Positions 19,334 through 33,747 of a DNA stretch of 64,000 bases are shown in pieces (position 1 is the first letter of the stretch; each line of letters starts with the position of its first letter). Under the pieces are notes generated by a model. That model made no database searches. It was not told the DNA's origin and saw only the letters and a program-made list of their open reading frames with translations. The position numbers and the translations under genes were made by a program. Origin of the DNA: Pasteurella multocida subsp. multocida OH4807. Its GTDB lineage: Bacteria; Pseudomonadota; Gammaproteobacteria; Enterobacterales; Pasteurellaceae. The stretch covers positions 1,071,001-1,135,000 of the forward strand of contig CP004391.1 of assembly GCA_000973525.1 (NCBI GenBank). Reading direction: 5' to 3'.

Positions 19334-21268
19334 CTACTCTTCTTCCAAGTAAGTATAACCGTTTAAGCCAATCTCAAGTTCTTTCAAGAAATGAATTGCT
19401 TCTGAGGCTGGCAAATTAGAATGTTCAATTTGCTCACGATAACCGTCTAACAGTTTTTTCGGATCAAGATAAACATACTCCAACATATCTGCGACAGTAT
19501 TGCCTTCGTCATAATCCACAATGCGCACCTTATCTTTGCCTTCCACCAGCACATCTACCGTGCTCGTATCGCCAAATAAGTTGTGCATATTGCCGAGGAT
19601 CTCTTGATACGCGCCCACCATAAAGAAGCCTAAAAGTGGCGGATTATCTTCTTCATAATGCGGCATTGGCATTGTGGTGGTAATACCGTCACCATCAATA
19701 TAATGATCAATCGTACCATCAGAGTCACACGTGATATCAAGCAATACTGCACGGCGACTGACTGGCTGATTTAAGTTTGAAATTGGACAAACTGGGAATA
19801 ATTGATCGATGCCCCACGCATCAGGTAATGATTGGAACAATGAAAAATTCACATACAATTTATCGGCAAAGCGTTCTTGTAGCTCGTCAATAATGGTGCG
19901 GTGTGAGCGGTGTTTTTCATTAAATAACTGCCCTACTTCGTGACAAATATTGAGATAAAGTTGCTCTGCCCACGCACGTTGTTCCAGATTTAAAATGCCC
20001 ACATTGTACTGATTATGCACATCCGATAAATCGAATTGACTTTCGTGAATCCAGCTACGTAATGAACGTTTTTCGCGTGAAGATTGAATATCGACCCAAG
20101 TTTCCCACATACTGTGTAGCACACTTGGTGCATCTTTTTCTGGTGCGCTTAATGGCTCTGGTTTATAACGCTCAATACCAATCACATTGGACACTAACAC
20201 CGCGTGATGTGCGGTAACACCACGTCCTGATTCAGTAATAATCGTTGGGTGTGGCAACCCGTGTTCACGACACGCCTGACCAATTCCCCACACCACGGTA
20301 TCGGCATATTCATTCAAGCCGTAGTTTACCGAGCAATCCGATTGTGTGCGGTTACCTTCGTAGTCCACACCCAGTCCACCACCTACGTCGAAACATTGGA
20401 TGTTAACACCTAATTTATGTAATTCCACATAAAAACGTGCACTTTCACGCACGCCCGTTGCCACATCACGGATGTTGCCAAGCTGTGAACCTAAATGGAA
20501 ATGTAAAAGTTGCAAACAATCTAAACAATCGTGTTCTTTAAGCATATTCACAAGGGATAAAACCTGTGATGCCGATAAGCCAAATTTAGACTTTTCCCCC
20601 CCTGAAGATTGCCATTTACCTGAACCTTGCGAAGCTAAACGCGCACGCACGCCTAAACGTGGTTTCACATTCAATTTAGCTGCTTCTTCCAGCACTAACT
20701 GAATTTCCGAAAGCTTTTCAATCACCAAATAGACTTTGTGACCAAGCTTCTCGCCCATTAACGCAAAACGGATATATTCACGGTCTTTATAACCATTACA
20801 GACGATTACCGTTTGTGTTACACCTGCGTGGGCTAGCACTGCCATTAACTCTGCCTTCGAACCCGCTTCTAAACCCAGTACTTGGTCAGAATTAATCAAC
20901 GACTCAATGACACGGCGATGTTGGTTAACTTTAATGGGATAAACCAGAAAATAATTCCCTTCATAACCAAAATCTTCACGCGCACGTTTAAACGCTAAGT
21001 TAATTGAACGTAAACGATGTTGAATAATTTGTGGGAAACAAAATAAGGTAGGTAAATGTGCACCTTGCTCTTTTTGCGCTTTATCAGCAAGGATTGCCAA
21101 CGAAATACGGTTTTGTGGTTTATCAGGATCAGGGCAAACAAAAATATCTCCCATTTCATCTACGTTATAATAACGCATCCCCCAGTAATTAATATTACAC
21201 ACCTCACGAACCGTATTTTCAGCGTAGGTTGATGGCGTCATCTCAGACGTTAAAGTAACTTGTTCCAA
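19334..21268 (-). CDS. speA: Biosynthetic arginine decarboxylase
   Basis: SpeA decarboxylates arginine to agmatine, the first step of putrescine synthesis in this cluster. The 644-residue PLP enzyme has the fold III lysine motif [13 protein letters not shown], the glycine-rich region [13 protein letters not shown] and the [14 protein letters not shown] segment. The frame's first start is a TTG at 21268, with AGAGGT about 11 bases upstream. The first ATG (21241, MTPSTYAEN) lacks a clear ribosome-binding site. The true start is therefore uncertain by nine codons. It is followed by speB. Confidence 0.95.
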   Translation of the reverse strand: MEQVTLTSEMTPSTYAENTVREVCNINYWGMRYYNVDEMGDIFVCPDPDKPQNRISLAILADKAQKEQGAHLPTLFCFPQIIQHRLRSINLAFKRAREDFGYEGNYFLVYPIKVNQHRRVIESLINSDQVLGLEAGSKAELMAVLAHAGVTQTVIVCNGYKDREYIRFALMGEKLGHKVYLVIEKLSEIQLVLEEAAKLNVKPRLGVRARLASQGSGKWQSSGGEKSKFGLSASQVLSLVNMLKEHDCLDCLQLLHFHLGSQLGNIRDVATGVRESARFYVELHKLGVNIQCFDVGGGLGVDYEGNRTQSDCSVNYGLNEYADTVVWGIGQACREHGLPHPTIITESGRGVTAHHAVLVSNVIGIERYKPEPLSAPEKDAPSVLHSMWETWVDIQSSREKRSLRSWIHESQFDLSDVHNQYNVGILNLEQRAWAEQLYLNICHEVGQLFNEKHRSHRTIIDELQERFADKLYVNFSLFQSLPDAWGIDQLFPVCPISNLNQPVSRRAVLLDITCDSDGTIDHYIDGDGITTTMPMPHYEEDNPPLLGFFMVGAYQEILGNMHNLFGDTSTVDVLVEGKDKVRIVDYDEGNTVADMLEYVYLDPKKLLDGYREQIEHSNLPASEAIHFLKELEIGLNGYTYLEEE

Positions 21269-21459
21269 TGTTTTCGTCTACCTCTTACACGTTGTCATTA
21301 AATAATGCAAAAGCGAACCACACTTTGCTTACTTTGCATTGCTTATAACCTAAGCAAAAACAACGCTAGCATAAAGCAAAACTGACGAAAGCAATAGCCC
21401 TTAGAACAAAAAAGGTGAAAAGTATCACATTTCACTTTCTTCTTACTATCCTCACACAA

Positions 21460-22755
21460 TTAACGATATTTATCTAAGAATCGATAATAGCTACTGCCGA
21501 TAAATAATGCCGCTTTTTGAATGAGTTTACCGCCATGTATCGTAGGAACTTTTAATTTTTCAAAAACTCGCAAACGCGTATCATCGCCCAATATGGCTTC
21601 TGCAATAACACGTCCCGCTAATCCCGTGAGAGCCACGCCATGACCAGAATAACCTTGCGCAAAATAAATATTCGGTGCGATACGTCCAAAGTGCGGATTA
21701 GAATTTAGTGTCATATCAATCGGCCCGCCCCAACCATATTCAATTTTGACATCTTCTAATTGCGGGAAAACGTGCAACATATTACAACGCATGACCGCTT
21801 TCATATTCAAACCAGAGCTCGCGTCACTACCAAACAATAAGCGATTATCTGCACTCAAACGGTAGTAATCTAAAAAGTAGTTATTGTCACAGACTGCCAT
21901 ATGATTGCGAATCAAACTCTGCGCCATCACATCATTCAATGGTTCAGTCGCAATAATAAAACTTTCAATAGGTAAAATTTTACGTGCGATACCACGATGT
22001 AGCTGCTTAGGTAATGCACGAATATAAGCATTTGTCGCCAAAACTACATCGTTTGCCACCACTGCACCTTGATCGGTTTTCACTTTCACTTTTGTTTTGC
22101 CAAGACGGAGATCGCGTGCCGGAGAATGCTCATAAATTTCAACCCCCAAATCTAAGCACGCCTTTGCTAAACCTAAGCAATAATTAAGTGGATGAAGATG
22201 TCCAGAGCGCCGATCAAACAACGCTCCAGTATAAATATCACTCCCTAGATTCTCAGCTAACTTGGCTTTATCCCATAAGGCCATTTGGTCATAACCAAAA
22301 AACTCACGGCAGGCTTTTTCTGTCGCGATTAAATCATCCATTCGACGAGAGTTTAGCGCGAGTGTCGCATAACCTCGCTGCCAATCACATTGAATGTGAT
22401 ATTTAACGATGCGTTCTTCAATCATCTCTAACGCTTCTAACGACATTTGCCATAGCTTCTGAGCGGTATCAAAACCAAGTGCATCAATATAATCAGCAAT
22501 GTCTTCTTCAAAACCATTAATAGCCTGTCCGCCATTACGCCCTGACGCACCAAAACCAACTCTTGCTCCTTCTAACACAATCACTTTTTTACCTTGTTCC
22601 GCTAACTCTAAGGCTGTCGATAAACCAAAAAAACCCGCGCCGATGATACATACATCAGCAGAACGGCGTTGAGTCAAAGGAGGAAAATCAAGATAAAGAT
22701 TACGCGTCCCAGCGTAGTAAGATTTAATATGTTCTTGGTGGGAAAATGTCAACAT
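21460..22755 (-). CDS. FAD-dependent amine oxidoreductase, gamma-glutamylputrescine oxidase-like
   Basis: The 431-residue flavoprotein belongs to the DAO family and resembles E. coli PuuB along its length. It has the FAD-binding motif DVCIIGAGFFGLSTALELAEQG, then GFGASGRNGGQ, DYYRLSADNRLLFG and the C-terminal YFAQGYSGHGVALTGLAGR. PuuB oxidises gamma-glutamylputrescine in putrescine breakdown. No puuA, puuC or puuD is adjacent, so the in vivo substrate is open. Its placement between speA and a divergent potD supports a role in polyamine metabolism. Confidence 0.8.
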   Translation of the reverse strand: MLTFSHQEHIKSYYAGTRNLYLDFPPLTQRRSADVCIIGAGFFGLSTALELAEQGKKVIVLEGARVGFGASGRNGGQAINGFEEDIADYIDALGFDTAQKLWQMSLEALEMIEERIVKYHIQCDWQRGYATLALNSRRMDDLIATEKACREFFGYDQMALWDKAKLAENLGSDIYTGALFDRRSGHLHPLNYCLGLAKACLDLGVEIYEHSPARDLRLGKTKVKVKTDQGAVVANDVVLATNAYIRALPKQLHRGIARKILPIESFIIATEPLNDVMAQSLIRNHMAVCDNNYFLDYYRLSADNRLLFGSDASSGLNMKAVMRCNMLHVFPQLEDVKIEYGWGGPIDMTLNSNPHFGRIAPNIYFAQGYSGHGVALTGLAGRVIAEAILGDDTRLRVFEKLKVPTIHGGKLIQKAALFIGSSYYRFLDKYR

Positions 22756-22817
22756 AAAATCAATCGGTAGTCAAAATTGCGGGCAGTTTACTCTGACTTA
22801 GCAAGATGTCAATTTAA

Positions 22818-22846
22818 TTCAATCACTTTGTAAAATTTGCTATACT
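22818..22846 (+). promoter_or_regulatory. Candidate potD promoter
   Basis: TATACT (22841-22846) is a good -10 element with a weak -35 (TTCAAT, 22818-22823) at 17-base spacing. Transcription would begin after the upstream in-frame ATG at 22837, which supports the TTG start chosen for potD. Confidence 0.5.
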
Positions 22847-22950
22847 CCATGCTAAGTTTTTATACTTTTAAGCGCATGGCGAAGGATATCCATCCATTTC
22901 GTTTATTTTCAACCACACATTATCGTCTTCGGACTTTGGGGGACTCAAAA

Positions 22951-24000
22951 TTGAAAAAACTTTTTAGCAATGTGATCACATCACTTGTGTTAGCCTCTTT
23001 CTTACTCTTTACTCACTCCGCTTTTGCAGCTAAAAAACTCTACGTTTACAACTGGACAGACTACATTCCATCCACTTTAATCGCTGACTTCACCAAAGAA
23101 ACAGGCATCGAAGTCATCTATTCTACATTTGAAAGTAATGAGGAAATGTACGCTAAATTAAAATTACTTTCAAAAAACAACAGTTATGATCTCGTGTTTC
23201 CATCAAGCTATTACATTAACAAAATGGTCAAAGATGGCATGCTACAAAAACTCGATCACACGAAATTGAGCAATTTTCATCAAATTCCAACCCATTTACT
23301 CAACAAAGAATTTGATCCTCAAAATCATTATTCGCTTCCTTACATCTATGGCTTAACAGGTATTGGTCTTAATGTTGAAGAAGTAGATAAAAATAACGTA
23401 ACCAGCTGGGCGGATCTCTGGAAACCAGAATATAAGGGAAGAGTCCTCCTCACGAGTGACGCACGCGAAGTTTTTCATATTGCCTTACTACTCAATGGTA
23501 AATCGCCAAACACAACCAAAGAGAGTGACATAAAAGCTGCCTATGAACGCTTAGTTAAATTGATGCCAAACGTATTAGTCTTCAACTCTGACTCACCTGA
23601 AGTACCATACGTACAAGGTGAAGTGGCATTGGGTATGATTTGGAATGGTTCCGCTTATTTAGGTCACAAAGAAAATGAAAATATTCAATTTATCTATCCC
23701 AAAGAAGGCGCAATCTTCTGGATGGATAACTATGCTATTCCCAAAACGGCTAAAAACGTTGAAGGTGCCTATCAATTTATTGACTTCTTACTCCGCCCAG
23801 AAAATGCGAAAGTCGTCATTGAACGCATGGGCTTCTCCATGCCAAATGAAGGGGTAAAGGCGTTATTAACACCCGAAATGGTAAATAATCCTGTTCTCTT
23901 CCCACCCGCTGAAGAAGTGGAAAAGGGAATTATGCAGGCAGATGTCGGTAAAGCTGTCGATACTTACGAAAAATATTGGAATAAACTTAAAACTAATTAA
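22951..24000 (+). CDS. potD: Spermidine/putrescine-binding periplasmic protein
   Basis: PotD binds spermidine or putrescine in the periplasm for an ABC importer. From the TTG at 22951, eight bases after GGGGG, the protein is 349 residues, like E. coli PotD. It starts with a signal peptide ([20 protein letters not shown], cleaved after HSAFA). Upstream ATGs give an unlikely 38-residue extension before the signal peptide. Family motifs are [22 protein letters not shown] and [11 protein letters not shown]. No potABC lies beside it, so it must use a permease encoded elsewhere. It is divergent from the PuuB-like gene. Confidence 0.92.
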   Translation: MKKLFSNVITSLVLASFLLFTHSAFAAKKLYVYNWTDYIPSTLIADFTKETGIEVIYSTFESNEEMYAKLKLLSKNNSYDLVFPSSYYINKMVKDGMLQKLDHTKLSNFHQIPTHLLNKEFDPQNHYSLPYIYGLTGIGLNVEEVDKNNVTSWADLWKPEYKGRVLLTSDAREVFHIALLLNGKSPNTTKESDIKAAYERLVKLMPNVLVFNSDSPEVPYVQGEVALGMIWNGSAYLGHKENENIQFIYPKEGAIFWMDNYAIPKTAKNVEGAYQFIDFLLRPENAKVVIERMGFSMPNEGVKALLTPEMVNNPVLFPPAEEVEKGIMQADVGKAVDTYEKYWNKLKTN

Positions 24001-24012
24001 TCGTGCTAAAAA

Positions 24013-24048
24013 AAGTGCGGCAAAAATCAAATTCTTACCGCACTTGTC
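24013..24048. terminator. Uptake-signal hairpin between potD and ribB
   Basis: AAGTGCGG (24013-24020) pairs with CCGCACTT (24038-24045). One arm is an exact uptake signal, the other differs in its last base. It is placed between converging genes. Confidence 0.7.
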
Positions 24049-24066
24049 TTCATCCACCCTATCGCA

Positions 24067-24711
24067 TTACACATTATACTTCAAACGATAAGCAACCAAA
24101 TCTTCAATTGTCACCACAGGGAAACCAAATTTTTGTGCAAAGGACACAATTTCTGGTGCACGAGCCATTGAACCATCGTCATTAGTCATTTCACAAATCA
24201 CACCAGCCTCTTTATAGCCAGCCAAACGTGCTAAATCAACCGATGCCTCGGTATGACCACGGCGTTTTAATACGCCTCCCTCTACTGCACGTAATGGAAA
24301 AACATGCCCTGGACGGCTTAAATCACTCGGTTTTGCCCCATCCGCAATGGCCGTTTTAATTGTAGTCACGCGATCTTTCGCTGAAACACCAGTTGCCACA
24401 CCTCGAGCTGCTTCAATCGTAACAGTAAACGCAGTTTGATTCACACTCGTATTATTTTGTACCATCGGTGGCAAATCTAGTTGCTGACACATAGCATCCG
24501 TTAAACACAAACACACAATACCACTGCCATAACGAATGAGCATCGTCATCTGCTCTGGGCTGATAGTTTCTGCAGGAAAAATCAGATCGCCTTCATTTTC
24601 ACGATCTTCATCATCTAGCACCAATACGCCATTGCCTTGTTTAAACGCCTCAAGTGCAGCAATCACACGTTCTTCTGCTTGACCAAAAGGAGATAAAATT
24701 GACTGATTCAT
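24067..24711 (-). CDS. ribB: 3,4-dihydroxy-2-butanone-4-phosphate synthase
   Basis: RibB converts ribulose 5-phosphate to 3,4-dihydroxy-2-butanone 4-phosphate and formate for riboflavin synthesis. The 214-residue protein has the acidic magnesium loop [18 protein letters not shown], the substrate region [10 protein letters not shown] and [14 protein letters not shown], and the C-terminal [15 protein letters not shown]. It is the stand-alone gammaproteobacterial form without a fused GTP cyclohydrolase II domain. A canonical FMN riboswitch and a terminator lie in its leader, so expression falls when FMN is plentiful. Confidence 0.97.
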   Translation of the reverse strand: MNQSILSPFGQAEERVIAALEAFKQGNGVLVLDDEDRENEGDLIFPAETISPEQMTMLIRYGSGIVCLCLTDAMCQQLDLPPMVQNNTSVNQTAFTVTIEAARGVATGVSAKDRVTTIKTAIADGAKPSDLSRPGHVFPLRAVEGGVLKRRGHTEASVDLARLAGYKEAGVICEMTNDDGSMARAPEIVSFAQKFGFPVVTIEDLVAYRLKYNV

Positions 24712-24791
24712 AGTAAATTCCTTGAAATATAAATATATTTAGATACCAGAATCAGGGCTGATGAGAAAAATTATGTCGCTAAGAAAATCTT

Positions 24792-24823
24792 AAACAAAAA
24801 AGACAGGTTTTAACAAAAACCTG
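24792..24823 (-). terminator. Expression-platform terminator of the ribB riboswitch
   Basis: On the minus strand CAGGTTTT and AAAACCTG (24823-24816 and 24811-24804) form a stem with a four-base loop, followed by TCTTTTTTG. It lies just downstream of the FMN aptamer and upstream of ribB, so it is the likely switching terminator. Confidence 0.8.
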
Positions 24824-24826
24824 CTT

Positions 24827-24967
24827 ATTCTCTTTCATCCAGACTATACTGTCGGCTTTGGATTTTCACCAAATCTGCTGACTTTGCTCTATTTTGTGAT
24901 AGCAAACGCTCGTGGGCTTGTGCGATACACTTACCACCGGTAGGGAATTTCACCCTGCCCTGAGAAT
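24827..24967 (-). promoter_or_regulatory. FMN riboswitch (RFN element) controlling ribB
   Basis: The minus strand shows the conserved RFN blocks in order: TTCTCAGGGCAGGGTGAAAT, TCCCTACCGGTGGTA, AGCCCACGAGCG, GTCAGCAGATTTGGTG and AAATCCAAAGCCGACAGTAT, ending with GTCTGGATGAAAGAGAATA. The first and last blocks pair to form the basal helix. FMN binding in the nascent leader is known to reduce expression of riboflavin genes in this architecture. Confidence 0.96.
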
Positions 24968-25066
24968 GCGCAAATAGTATAACGCAAAGTTAATCTTGAA
25001 AAAATGTTTTTATTTGTAGCAAGATTACATACAATAGACAGACTTTTACAAGATATGGAGTAATTT

Positions 25067-25318
25067 ATGCTAAATCCGAAAAAAATAGAGCAAGTTATAC
25101 AACAAATCCAAGATTCACTACCACAAGGTATCAAAGATTTAGGTCAAGATGCCGAAGCAAAGCTTAAACAAACGCTACAAGCACAACTTTCCAAGCTTGA
25201 CTTAGTGACACGGGAAGAATTTGACATCCAAACACAAGTTTTAATGCGTACACGTGAAAAATTAGTTGAACTCGAACAACGTGTAAACGCACTACTGGAA
25301 CAACAATCTCAGCCTTAA
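25067..25318 (+). CDS. ubiK: Ubiquinone biosynthesis accessory factor
   Basis: The 83-residue protein belongs to the UbiK/YqiC (BMFP) family, which assists ubiquinone synthesis together with UbiJ. It has an N-terminal amphipathic part ([20 protein letters not shown]), the family core [20 protein letters not shown], and a C-terminal coiled coil ([15 protein letters not shown]). The ATG follows GGAGTAATTT. It is a single gene between the ribB leader and nadR. Confidence 0.9.
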   Translation: MLNPKKIEQVIQQIQDSLPQGIKDLGQDAEAKLKQTLQAQLSKLDLVTREEFDIQTQVLMRTREKLVELEQRVNALLEQQSQP

Positions 25319-25390
25319 TTTACCATCTATGATGTAGCATAAAAGTGCGGTCAATTTTGATAAAATGTCTGAATAGACTTCAAGGAATAA

Positions 25391-27357
<1,967 letters not shown>

Positions 27358-27365
27358 GATCATCA

Positions 27366-27690
27366 ATACCTAATTTTGAATAAATGATTCGATGAAAGCC
27401 AGTTTCCTCTCATCAAAATCTACATATCATCTAAATAACAACGCATCTTATACACGTATACGATGTTATCGTAATACTATAGCACTACTTCATTGACTCT
27501 TCTAAAATAACACAAGCCTATATTTACTTTATAGCAAATAAACTACAAAAAGCTTCTCACAAAATAAAGACTGAATGAAATTATTCGCCAATAAATTGAA
27601 CTCCACTTTTCTCTTACAGATTCAAACTACAATTCTTTCACTGTAATCATTTTATATCAATTCTCATTATTGGGTTACGAGTAATATAAA
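27366..27690. other. AT-rich intergenic region without a recognisable gene
   Basis: About 320 bases between the phosphoesterase and the rplQ terminator show no long open frame, RNA motif or repeat that I can support. Confidence 0.6.
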
Positions 27691-27728
27691 AAAAGAAAAC
27701 CCACTAAACAATGTTAGTGGGTTTTATC
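27691..27728 (-). terminator. Terminator of the alpha ribosomal operon
   Basis: AAAACCCACTAA (27696-27707) and TTAGTGGGTTTT (27714-27725) form a 12-bp stem. On the minus strand the stem is followed by CTTTTTTTATATTAC, a good T-run after rplQ. Confidence 0.92.
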
Positions 27729-27757
27729 TAAAGTAAGTTATAAGCTAACTTAAATCA

Positions 27758-28177
<420 letters not shown>

Positions 28178-28188
28178 CTATGACCAAA

Positions 28189-29178
28189 CTAGTCTTCAGC
28201 AATACTTGCTGGTGGCCAATTCTCAAGGCGCATACCTAGTGATAAGCCGCGCGAAGCAAGAACGTCTTTAATTTCAGTAAGTGATTTCTTACCAAGATTA
28301 GGCGTTTTTAATAACTCAACTTCAGTACGCTGTACTAAATCACCGATATAGTGAATTGTTTCTGCTTTCAAACAGTTAGCAGAACGAACTGTCAACTCTA
28401 AGTCATCAACAGGACGCAACAGAATCGGATCGAATTCTGGTTTTTCTTCCTTAACTTCTGGTTGACGAACATCACGCAAATCAACGAATGCATCAAGTTG
28501 CTCTGCTAAAATTGTTGCTGCACGACGAATTGCTTCTTCTGGATCAATAGTGCCGTTTGTTTCTAACTCGATAACAAGTTTATCTAAGTCAGTACGCTGT
28601 TCAACACGTGCTGCTTCCACATTGTAAGCAATACGGTCTACTGGACTATAACAAGCATCTACTAATAGACGACCAATTGGTCTTTCTTCATCTTGAGCGT
28701 GTACACGAGCTGAAGCGGGTACATAGCCTCTGCCACGTTGAACACGAATACGCATATTAATCGATGCATTTTCGTCAGTCAAATGACAGATAACATGCTC
28801 AGGATTTACGATTTCAACATCTCCATCATGGGTGATGTCAGCTGCAACAACAGGGCCAATTCCAGATTTGTTTAATGTCAGAAATACATCATCTTTATTC
28901 TGAACTTTAACCGCTAGGCCTTTTAAGTTTAGAAGCACTTCAAGAATATCCTCTTGAACACCTTCTTTACTGCTGTATTCGTGCAATACGCCATCAATTT
29001 CTACTTCAGTTACAGCACAACCTGGCATTGAAGATAGAAGAATACGACGCAATGCATTACCTAAAGTGTGGCCGAATCCACGCTCTAACGGTTCTAAGAT
29101 CACTTTAGCATGAGTTGAGCTAATTTGCTCAATATCAACTAAGCGTGGCTTTAAAAATTCTGTAACAGAACCCTGCAT
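28189..29178 (-). CDS. rpoA: RNA polymerase alpha subunit
   Basis: The 329-residue alpha subunit has the N-terminal assembly domain ([20 protein letters not shown]) joined by a linker to the C-terminal domain. The latter contacts UP elements and activators ([19 protein letters not shown]). Length equals E. coli. It lies between rpsD and rplQ in the alpha operon and is co-regulated through S4. Confidence 0.98.
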   Translation of the reverse strand: MQGSVTEFLKPRLVDIEQISSTHAKVILEPLERGFGHTLGNALRRILLSSMPGCAVTEVEIDGVLHEYSSKEGVQEDILEVLLNLKGLAVKVQNKDDVFLTLNKSGIGPVVAADITHDGDVEIVNPEHVICHLTDENASINMRIRVQRGRGYVPASARVHAQDEERPIGRLLVDACYSPVDRIAYNVEAARVEQRTDLDKLVIELETNGTIDPEEAIRRAATILAEQLDAFVDLRDVRQPEVKEEKPEFDPILLRPVDDLELTVRSANCLKAETIHYIGDLVQRTEVELLKTPNLGKKSLTEIKDVLASRGLSLGMRLENWPPASIAED

Positions 29179-29210
29179 TTTATCCTCTCTTTGCTTCTAA
29201 GCTTTAACTA

Positions 29211-29831
29211 TTATTTAGAGTAAAGCTCAACGATCAGATGTTCGTTAATGTCTGCTGATAAATCAGAACGTTCAGGAACACGTTTGAACACACCTTCCAT
29301 TTTAGCAGCATCAACTTCTAACCAAGTTGGTTTTTCTCTTTGTTCTGCTAACTCTAATGATGCTTTAATACGTGCTTGTTTTTTAGATTTCTCACGAACA
29401 GCAACTACATCATTAACTGAAACTTGGAATGATGGGATATTAACAACACGACCATTTACAACAATCGCTTTATGACTCACCAACTGGCGAGCTTCTGCGC
29501 GAGTTGCAGCAAAGCCCATGCGATAAACAACGTTATCCAATCTACCTTCCAATAATACTAGTAAGTTCTCACCAGTATTACCTTTTAAGCGGTTTGCTTC
29601 TTTATAATAATTACGGAATTGACGTTCTAAGATACCGTAAATACGACGAACTTTTTGTTTTTCACGTAATTGACTACCGTAGTCAGATAAACGTGGCTTA
29701 CGAGCGCCATGTTGACCTGGAGCGGTATCAATTTTACATTTTGATTCAATCGCGCGCACACCTGACTTAAGGAATAAGTCAGTGCCTTCACGACGGCTTA
29801 GCTTGAGCTTAGGACCCAAATATCTTGCCAT
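29211..29831 (-). CDS. rpsD: 30S ribosomal protein S4
   Basis: S4, 206 residues, is a primary 16S-binding protein and the translational repressor of the alpha operon. It starts [20 protein letters not shown] and has the S4 RNA-binding domain ([20 protein letters not shown]). Its regulatory target, a pseudoknot in the mRNA leader before rpsM, is present at 30605-30705. No zinc cysteines, as in other gammaproteobacteria. Confidence 0.98.
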   Translation of the reverse strand: MARYLGPKLKLSRREGTDLFLKSGVRAIESKCKIDTAPGQHGARKPRLSDYGSQLREKQKVRRIYGILERQFRNYYKEANRLKGNTGENLLVLLEGRLDNVVYRMGFAATRAEARQLVSHKAIVVNGRVVNIPSFQVSVNDVVAVREKSKKQARIKASLELAEQREKPTWLEVDAAKMEGVFKRVPERSDLSADINEHLIVELYSK

Positions 29832-29860
29832 TTTCTTTCTCCAACTATCCTAATACGCCA

Positions 29861-30604
<744 letters not shown>

Positions 30605-30624
<20 letters not shown>

Positions 30625-30705
30625 TATGCACTCCTATTATTTTAACTAATTTGACACTTTGATCTTGAAAAGCCCGTTTTCAGGATACTCAAACAAAGTG
30701 TCAAG
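30605..30705 (-). promoter_or_regulatory. Alpha-operon leader pseudoknot bound by S4
   Basis: The minus strand contains GAGTATCCTGAAAACGGGCT followed by TTTCA, identical to the E. coli alpha-operon S4 target. It is enclosed by an 11-base perfect inverted repeat (CAAAGTGTCAA/TTGACACTTTG, 30694-30704 and 30651-30661) and followed by AGGAGTGCATAGTG at the rpsM start. In E. coli S4 traps the ribosome on this pseudoknot. The outer helix sequence differs from E. coli while keeping its pairing. Confidence 0.9.
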
Positions 30706-30764
30706 GACATAAATGAGCTGAGCAGTATAACTGCCCAACTGGTTCTTTGCAAGAAAAATATCAA

Positions 30765-30878
30765 TTAACCTTGACGTTGTTTATGTTTAGGGTCGCTACA
30801 AAGGACACGAACAACACCTTCACGCTTAACAATTTTACAGTTACGACATAATTTCTTAACGGAAGCACGAACTTTCAT
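30765..30878 (-). CDS. rpmJ: 50S ribosomal protein L36
   Basis: This 37-codon gene encodes [20 protein letters not shown] and then [17 protein letters not shown]. The three cysteines and one histidine (C11, C14, C27, H32) form the zinc-ribbon version of L36. It lies between secY and the alpha operon leader at the end of the spc operon, the standard position. Confidence 0.97.
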   Translation of the reverse strand: MKVRASVKKLCRNCKIVKREGVVRVLCSDPKHKQRQG

Positions 30879-30906
30879 TGCTTATCCCTTTTATTTAATG
30901 GACAAA

Positions 30907-32232
30907 TTATTGTCCGAAACCTTTAAGGTTTGCTTTCTTCAACGCAGATTCATACTTCGTCGACATCAAATGACTCTGAACCTGAGCGATGAAATCCATA
31001 ATTACTACGACAACAATCAGTAAAGAAGTACCACCAAAATAGAATTGTACATTCCACGCTGATGTCATAACGTAAGGAACCAAACATACAAACGTAATAT
31101 ATAGACCGCCAATTAATGTTAAGCGAGTCATAATTTTATCAACATAACGTGATGTTTGTTCACCTGGTCTAATCCCTGGTATAAATGCACCAGATTTTTT
31201 CAAATTATCCGCTGTATCACGAGGATTATATTGCATTGCGGTATAGAAAAAACTAAAGAAAATAATTGCTACAGCATAAACAAGCAAATACAGCGGCTGA
31301 CCTGGATGTAATAACATTGACAAATCAGTTAACCATTCTAAGCTAGAACCTTCACCAAGCCACTGCGCTAATGTCGCAGGGAATAAAATAATACTTGAAG
31401 CAAAGATTGCCGGAATAACACCAGCCATATTTACTTTTAAAGGCAAGTGCGTTGAATGACCACCTAAAATTTGGCGACCTTGCTGACGTTTAGCGTATTC
31501 TACTTTAATTCTTCTTTGCCCTCTTTCAACAAAGACAACAAAGTATGTTACTGCAAAGACAATAACTGCGATCAATAAGAGAACTAATAGATGCATTTGA
31601 CCTTGGCGAGTTTGCTCAATAGTTTGACCAATTGCCGATGGTAAACCTGCAACAATACCAGCAAAGATAATTAAAGAAATACCATTACCAATACCACGTT
31701 CTGTAATTTGCTCACCAAGCCACATTAAGAACATCGTTCCAGTAACAAGGCTAATTACTGCAGTAAAATAAAAACTAAAACCTAAGTTAGGAACTAGTCC
31801 AGGTAACATATTTGGTAGACCTGTTGAAATACCAACTGCCTGTAAGGTTGCAAGCACTAATGTCGAATAACGGGTGTACTTACTAATTTTACGGCGTCCA
31901 GATTCACCTTCTTTCTTCAATTCTGCTAATGCAGGATGAACCGTCGTTAATAATTGGATGATAATCGATGCCGAAATATAAGGCATGATACCTAACGCAA
32001 AAATAGACGCACGGCTCAACGCACCACCAGAGAACATGTTAAACATATCAATGATGGTGCCTTTTTGTTGTTCAATTAATTGAGCTAACACGGCCGCATC
32101 GATACCAGGAACCGGAATGAAAGAACCAATACGGAAAACGATAAGTGCACCTAATACAAACAATAATCTGCTTTTGAGCTCACCTGTACCGCTTTGAGTA
32201 CTTCTACTTTGATAACCTGGTTGCTTAGCCAT
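30907..32232 (-). CDS. secY: Preprotein translocase subunit SecY
   Basis: SecY forms the protein-conducting channel of the inner membrane with SecE and SecG. The 441-residue protein has ten hydrophobic segments. It contains the plug-region sequence [20 protein letters not shown], the cytoplasmic loop [16 protein letters not shown] and the loop [19 protein letters not shown]. Penultimate gene of the spc operon, eight bases after rplO. Confidence 0.98.
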   Translation of the reverse strand: MAKQPGYQSRSTQSGTGELKSRLLFVLGALIVFRIGSFIPVPGIDAAVLAQLIEQQKGTIIDMFNMFSGGALSRASIFALGIMPYISASIIIQLLTTVHPALAELKKEGESGRRKISKYTRYSTLVLATLQAVGISTGLPNMLPGLVPNLGFSFYFTAVISLVTGTMFLMWLGEQITERGIGNGISLIIFAGIVAGLPSAIGQTIEQTRQGQMHLLVLLLIAVIVFAVTYFVVFVERGQRRIKVEYAKRQQGRQILGGHSTHLPLKVNMAGVIPAIFASSIILFPATLAQWLGEGSSLEWLTDLSMLLHPGQPLYLLVYAVAIIFFSFFYTAMQYNPRDTADNLKKSGAFIPGIRPGEQTSRYVDKIMTRLTLIGGLYITFVCLVPYVMTSAWNVQFYFGGTSLLIVVVVIMDFIAQVQSHLMSTKYESALKKANLKGFGQ

Positions 32233-32239
32233 TTATTTA

Positions 32240-32674
32240 TTATTCCTCAACTGAACCGCCAGCAGCTTCAATTGCTGCTTTAGCACCTTTAGTTACACGT
32301 AAACCACGAACAACAACAGCACCCTTTACTTCACCTGCTAAAATAACTTTAGCAAATTGAATATCTTTTGTAAGGATATTAGCCGCTTTTAATGATTCAA
32401 GTGTTACTACGCCACCTTCAACTTTGGTTAGATCATTTAAACGAACTTCAGCTGTTACCGCTGATTTCATAGAAGTGAAACCAAATTTTGGTAAACGACG
32501 ATATAAAGGCATTTGTCCACCTTCGAAACCGCGACGAACACCGCCACCAGTACGAGATTTTTGACCTTTATGACCACGGCCACCAGTTTTACCTAAACCA
32601 GAACCAATACCGCGACCTAAACGTTTAGCGCTGTGTTTAGCACCTTCAGCTGGTGATAGAGTATTTAAACGCAT
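32240..32674 (-). CDS. rplO: 50S ribosomal protein L15
   Basis: L15, 144 residues, late-assembling 50S protein. The glycine/arginine-rich N-terminal tail ([20 protein letters not shown]) and [18 protein letters not shown] are typical. Located between rpmD and secY in the spc operon. Confidence 0.98.
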   Translation of the reverse strand: MRLNTLSPAEGAKHSAKRLGRGIGSGLGKTGGRGHKGQKSRTGGGVRRGFEGGQMPLYRRLPKFGFTSMKSAVTAEVRLNDLTKVEGGVVTLESLKAANILTKDIQFAKVILAGEVKGAVVVRGLRVTKGAKAAIEAAGGSVEE

Positions 32675-32678
32675 TCTC

Positions 32679-32858
32679 TTACTCCTCCACTTTAACCATG
32701 TATGAAACTTGGTTAATCATACCACGTACTGCTGGTGTATCGATTAACTCAACAGTATGATGCATATGGCGAAGACCAAGACCACGCAATGTAGCTTTAT
32801 GCTTCGGTAAACGAGCAATAGCACTACGAACTTGAGTTACTTTAATAGTTTTAGCCAT
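32679..32858 (-). CDS. rpmD: 50S ribosomal protein L30
   Basis: L30, 59 residues, starts [20 protein letters not shown] and contains [16 protein letters not shown]. The frame is open to a TTG at 32864, but the ATG at 32858 has GGGG nine bases upstream and gives the conserved N-terminus. It follows rpsE by six bases. Confidence 0.96.
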   Translation of the reverse strand: MAKTIKVTQVRSAIARLPKHKATLRGLGLRHMHHTVELIDTPAVRGMINQVSYMVKVEE

Positions 32859-32864
32859 TATCAA

Positions 32865-33371
<507 letters not shown>

Positions 33372-33380
33372 TTACCTCTA

Positions 33381-33734
33381 TTAGAACTGTAGACCAGCTT
33401 CACGGGCAGCGTCCGCTAAAGTTTGGACACGACCATGATATTTAAAACCAGAACGATCAAAAGCAACATCTTTGATGCCTTTTGCTAATGCTCTTTCTGC
33501 AACAACTTTTCCTACTACTGCTGCTGCATCTTTATTTCCGGTATATTTCACTTGCTCACTAATTACTTTTTCAACAGTTGAAGCAGCGGCAAGAACTTCT
33601 GAACCGTTCGGTGCAATCACTTGCGCATAAATATGACGCGGAGTACGGTGAATAACTAAACGAGTTACTCCCTGCTCTTTCATCATATGACGTGCGCGAG
33701 CTGCACGACGGATACGAGCTGATTTCTTATCCAT
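33381..33734 (-). CDS. rplR: 50S ribosomal protein L18
   Basis: L18, 117 residues, binds 5S rRNA. It starts [20 protein letters not shown] and ends [20 protein letters not shown] with AGLQF. spc operon, between rplF and rpsE. Confidence 0.98.
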   Translation of the reverse strand: MDKKSARIRRAARARHMMKEQGVTRLVIHRTPRHIYAQVIAPNGSEVLAAASTVEKVISEQVKYTGNKDAAAVVGKVVAERALAKGIKDVAFDRSGFKYHGRVQTLADAAREAGLQF

Positions 33735-33747
33735 AGTGTTACCTTAA

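Noticed and set aside
27366-27690. Possible small gene or RNA between the phosphoesterase and rplQ
   Set aside because: No open frame with start signals, no hairpin series and no known RNA motif could be seen.
29504-29770. Rightward open frames inside rpsD and other ribosomal genes
   Set aside because: They are antisense shadows of very conserved leftward genes.
30651-30704. Inverted repeat before rpsM as a terminator between spc and alpha operons
   Set aside because: The loop holds the S4-binding core and no T-run follows; it is the leader pseudoknot.
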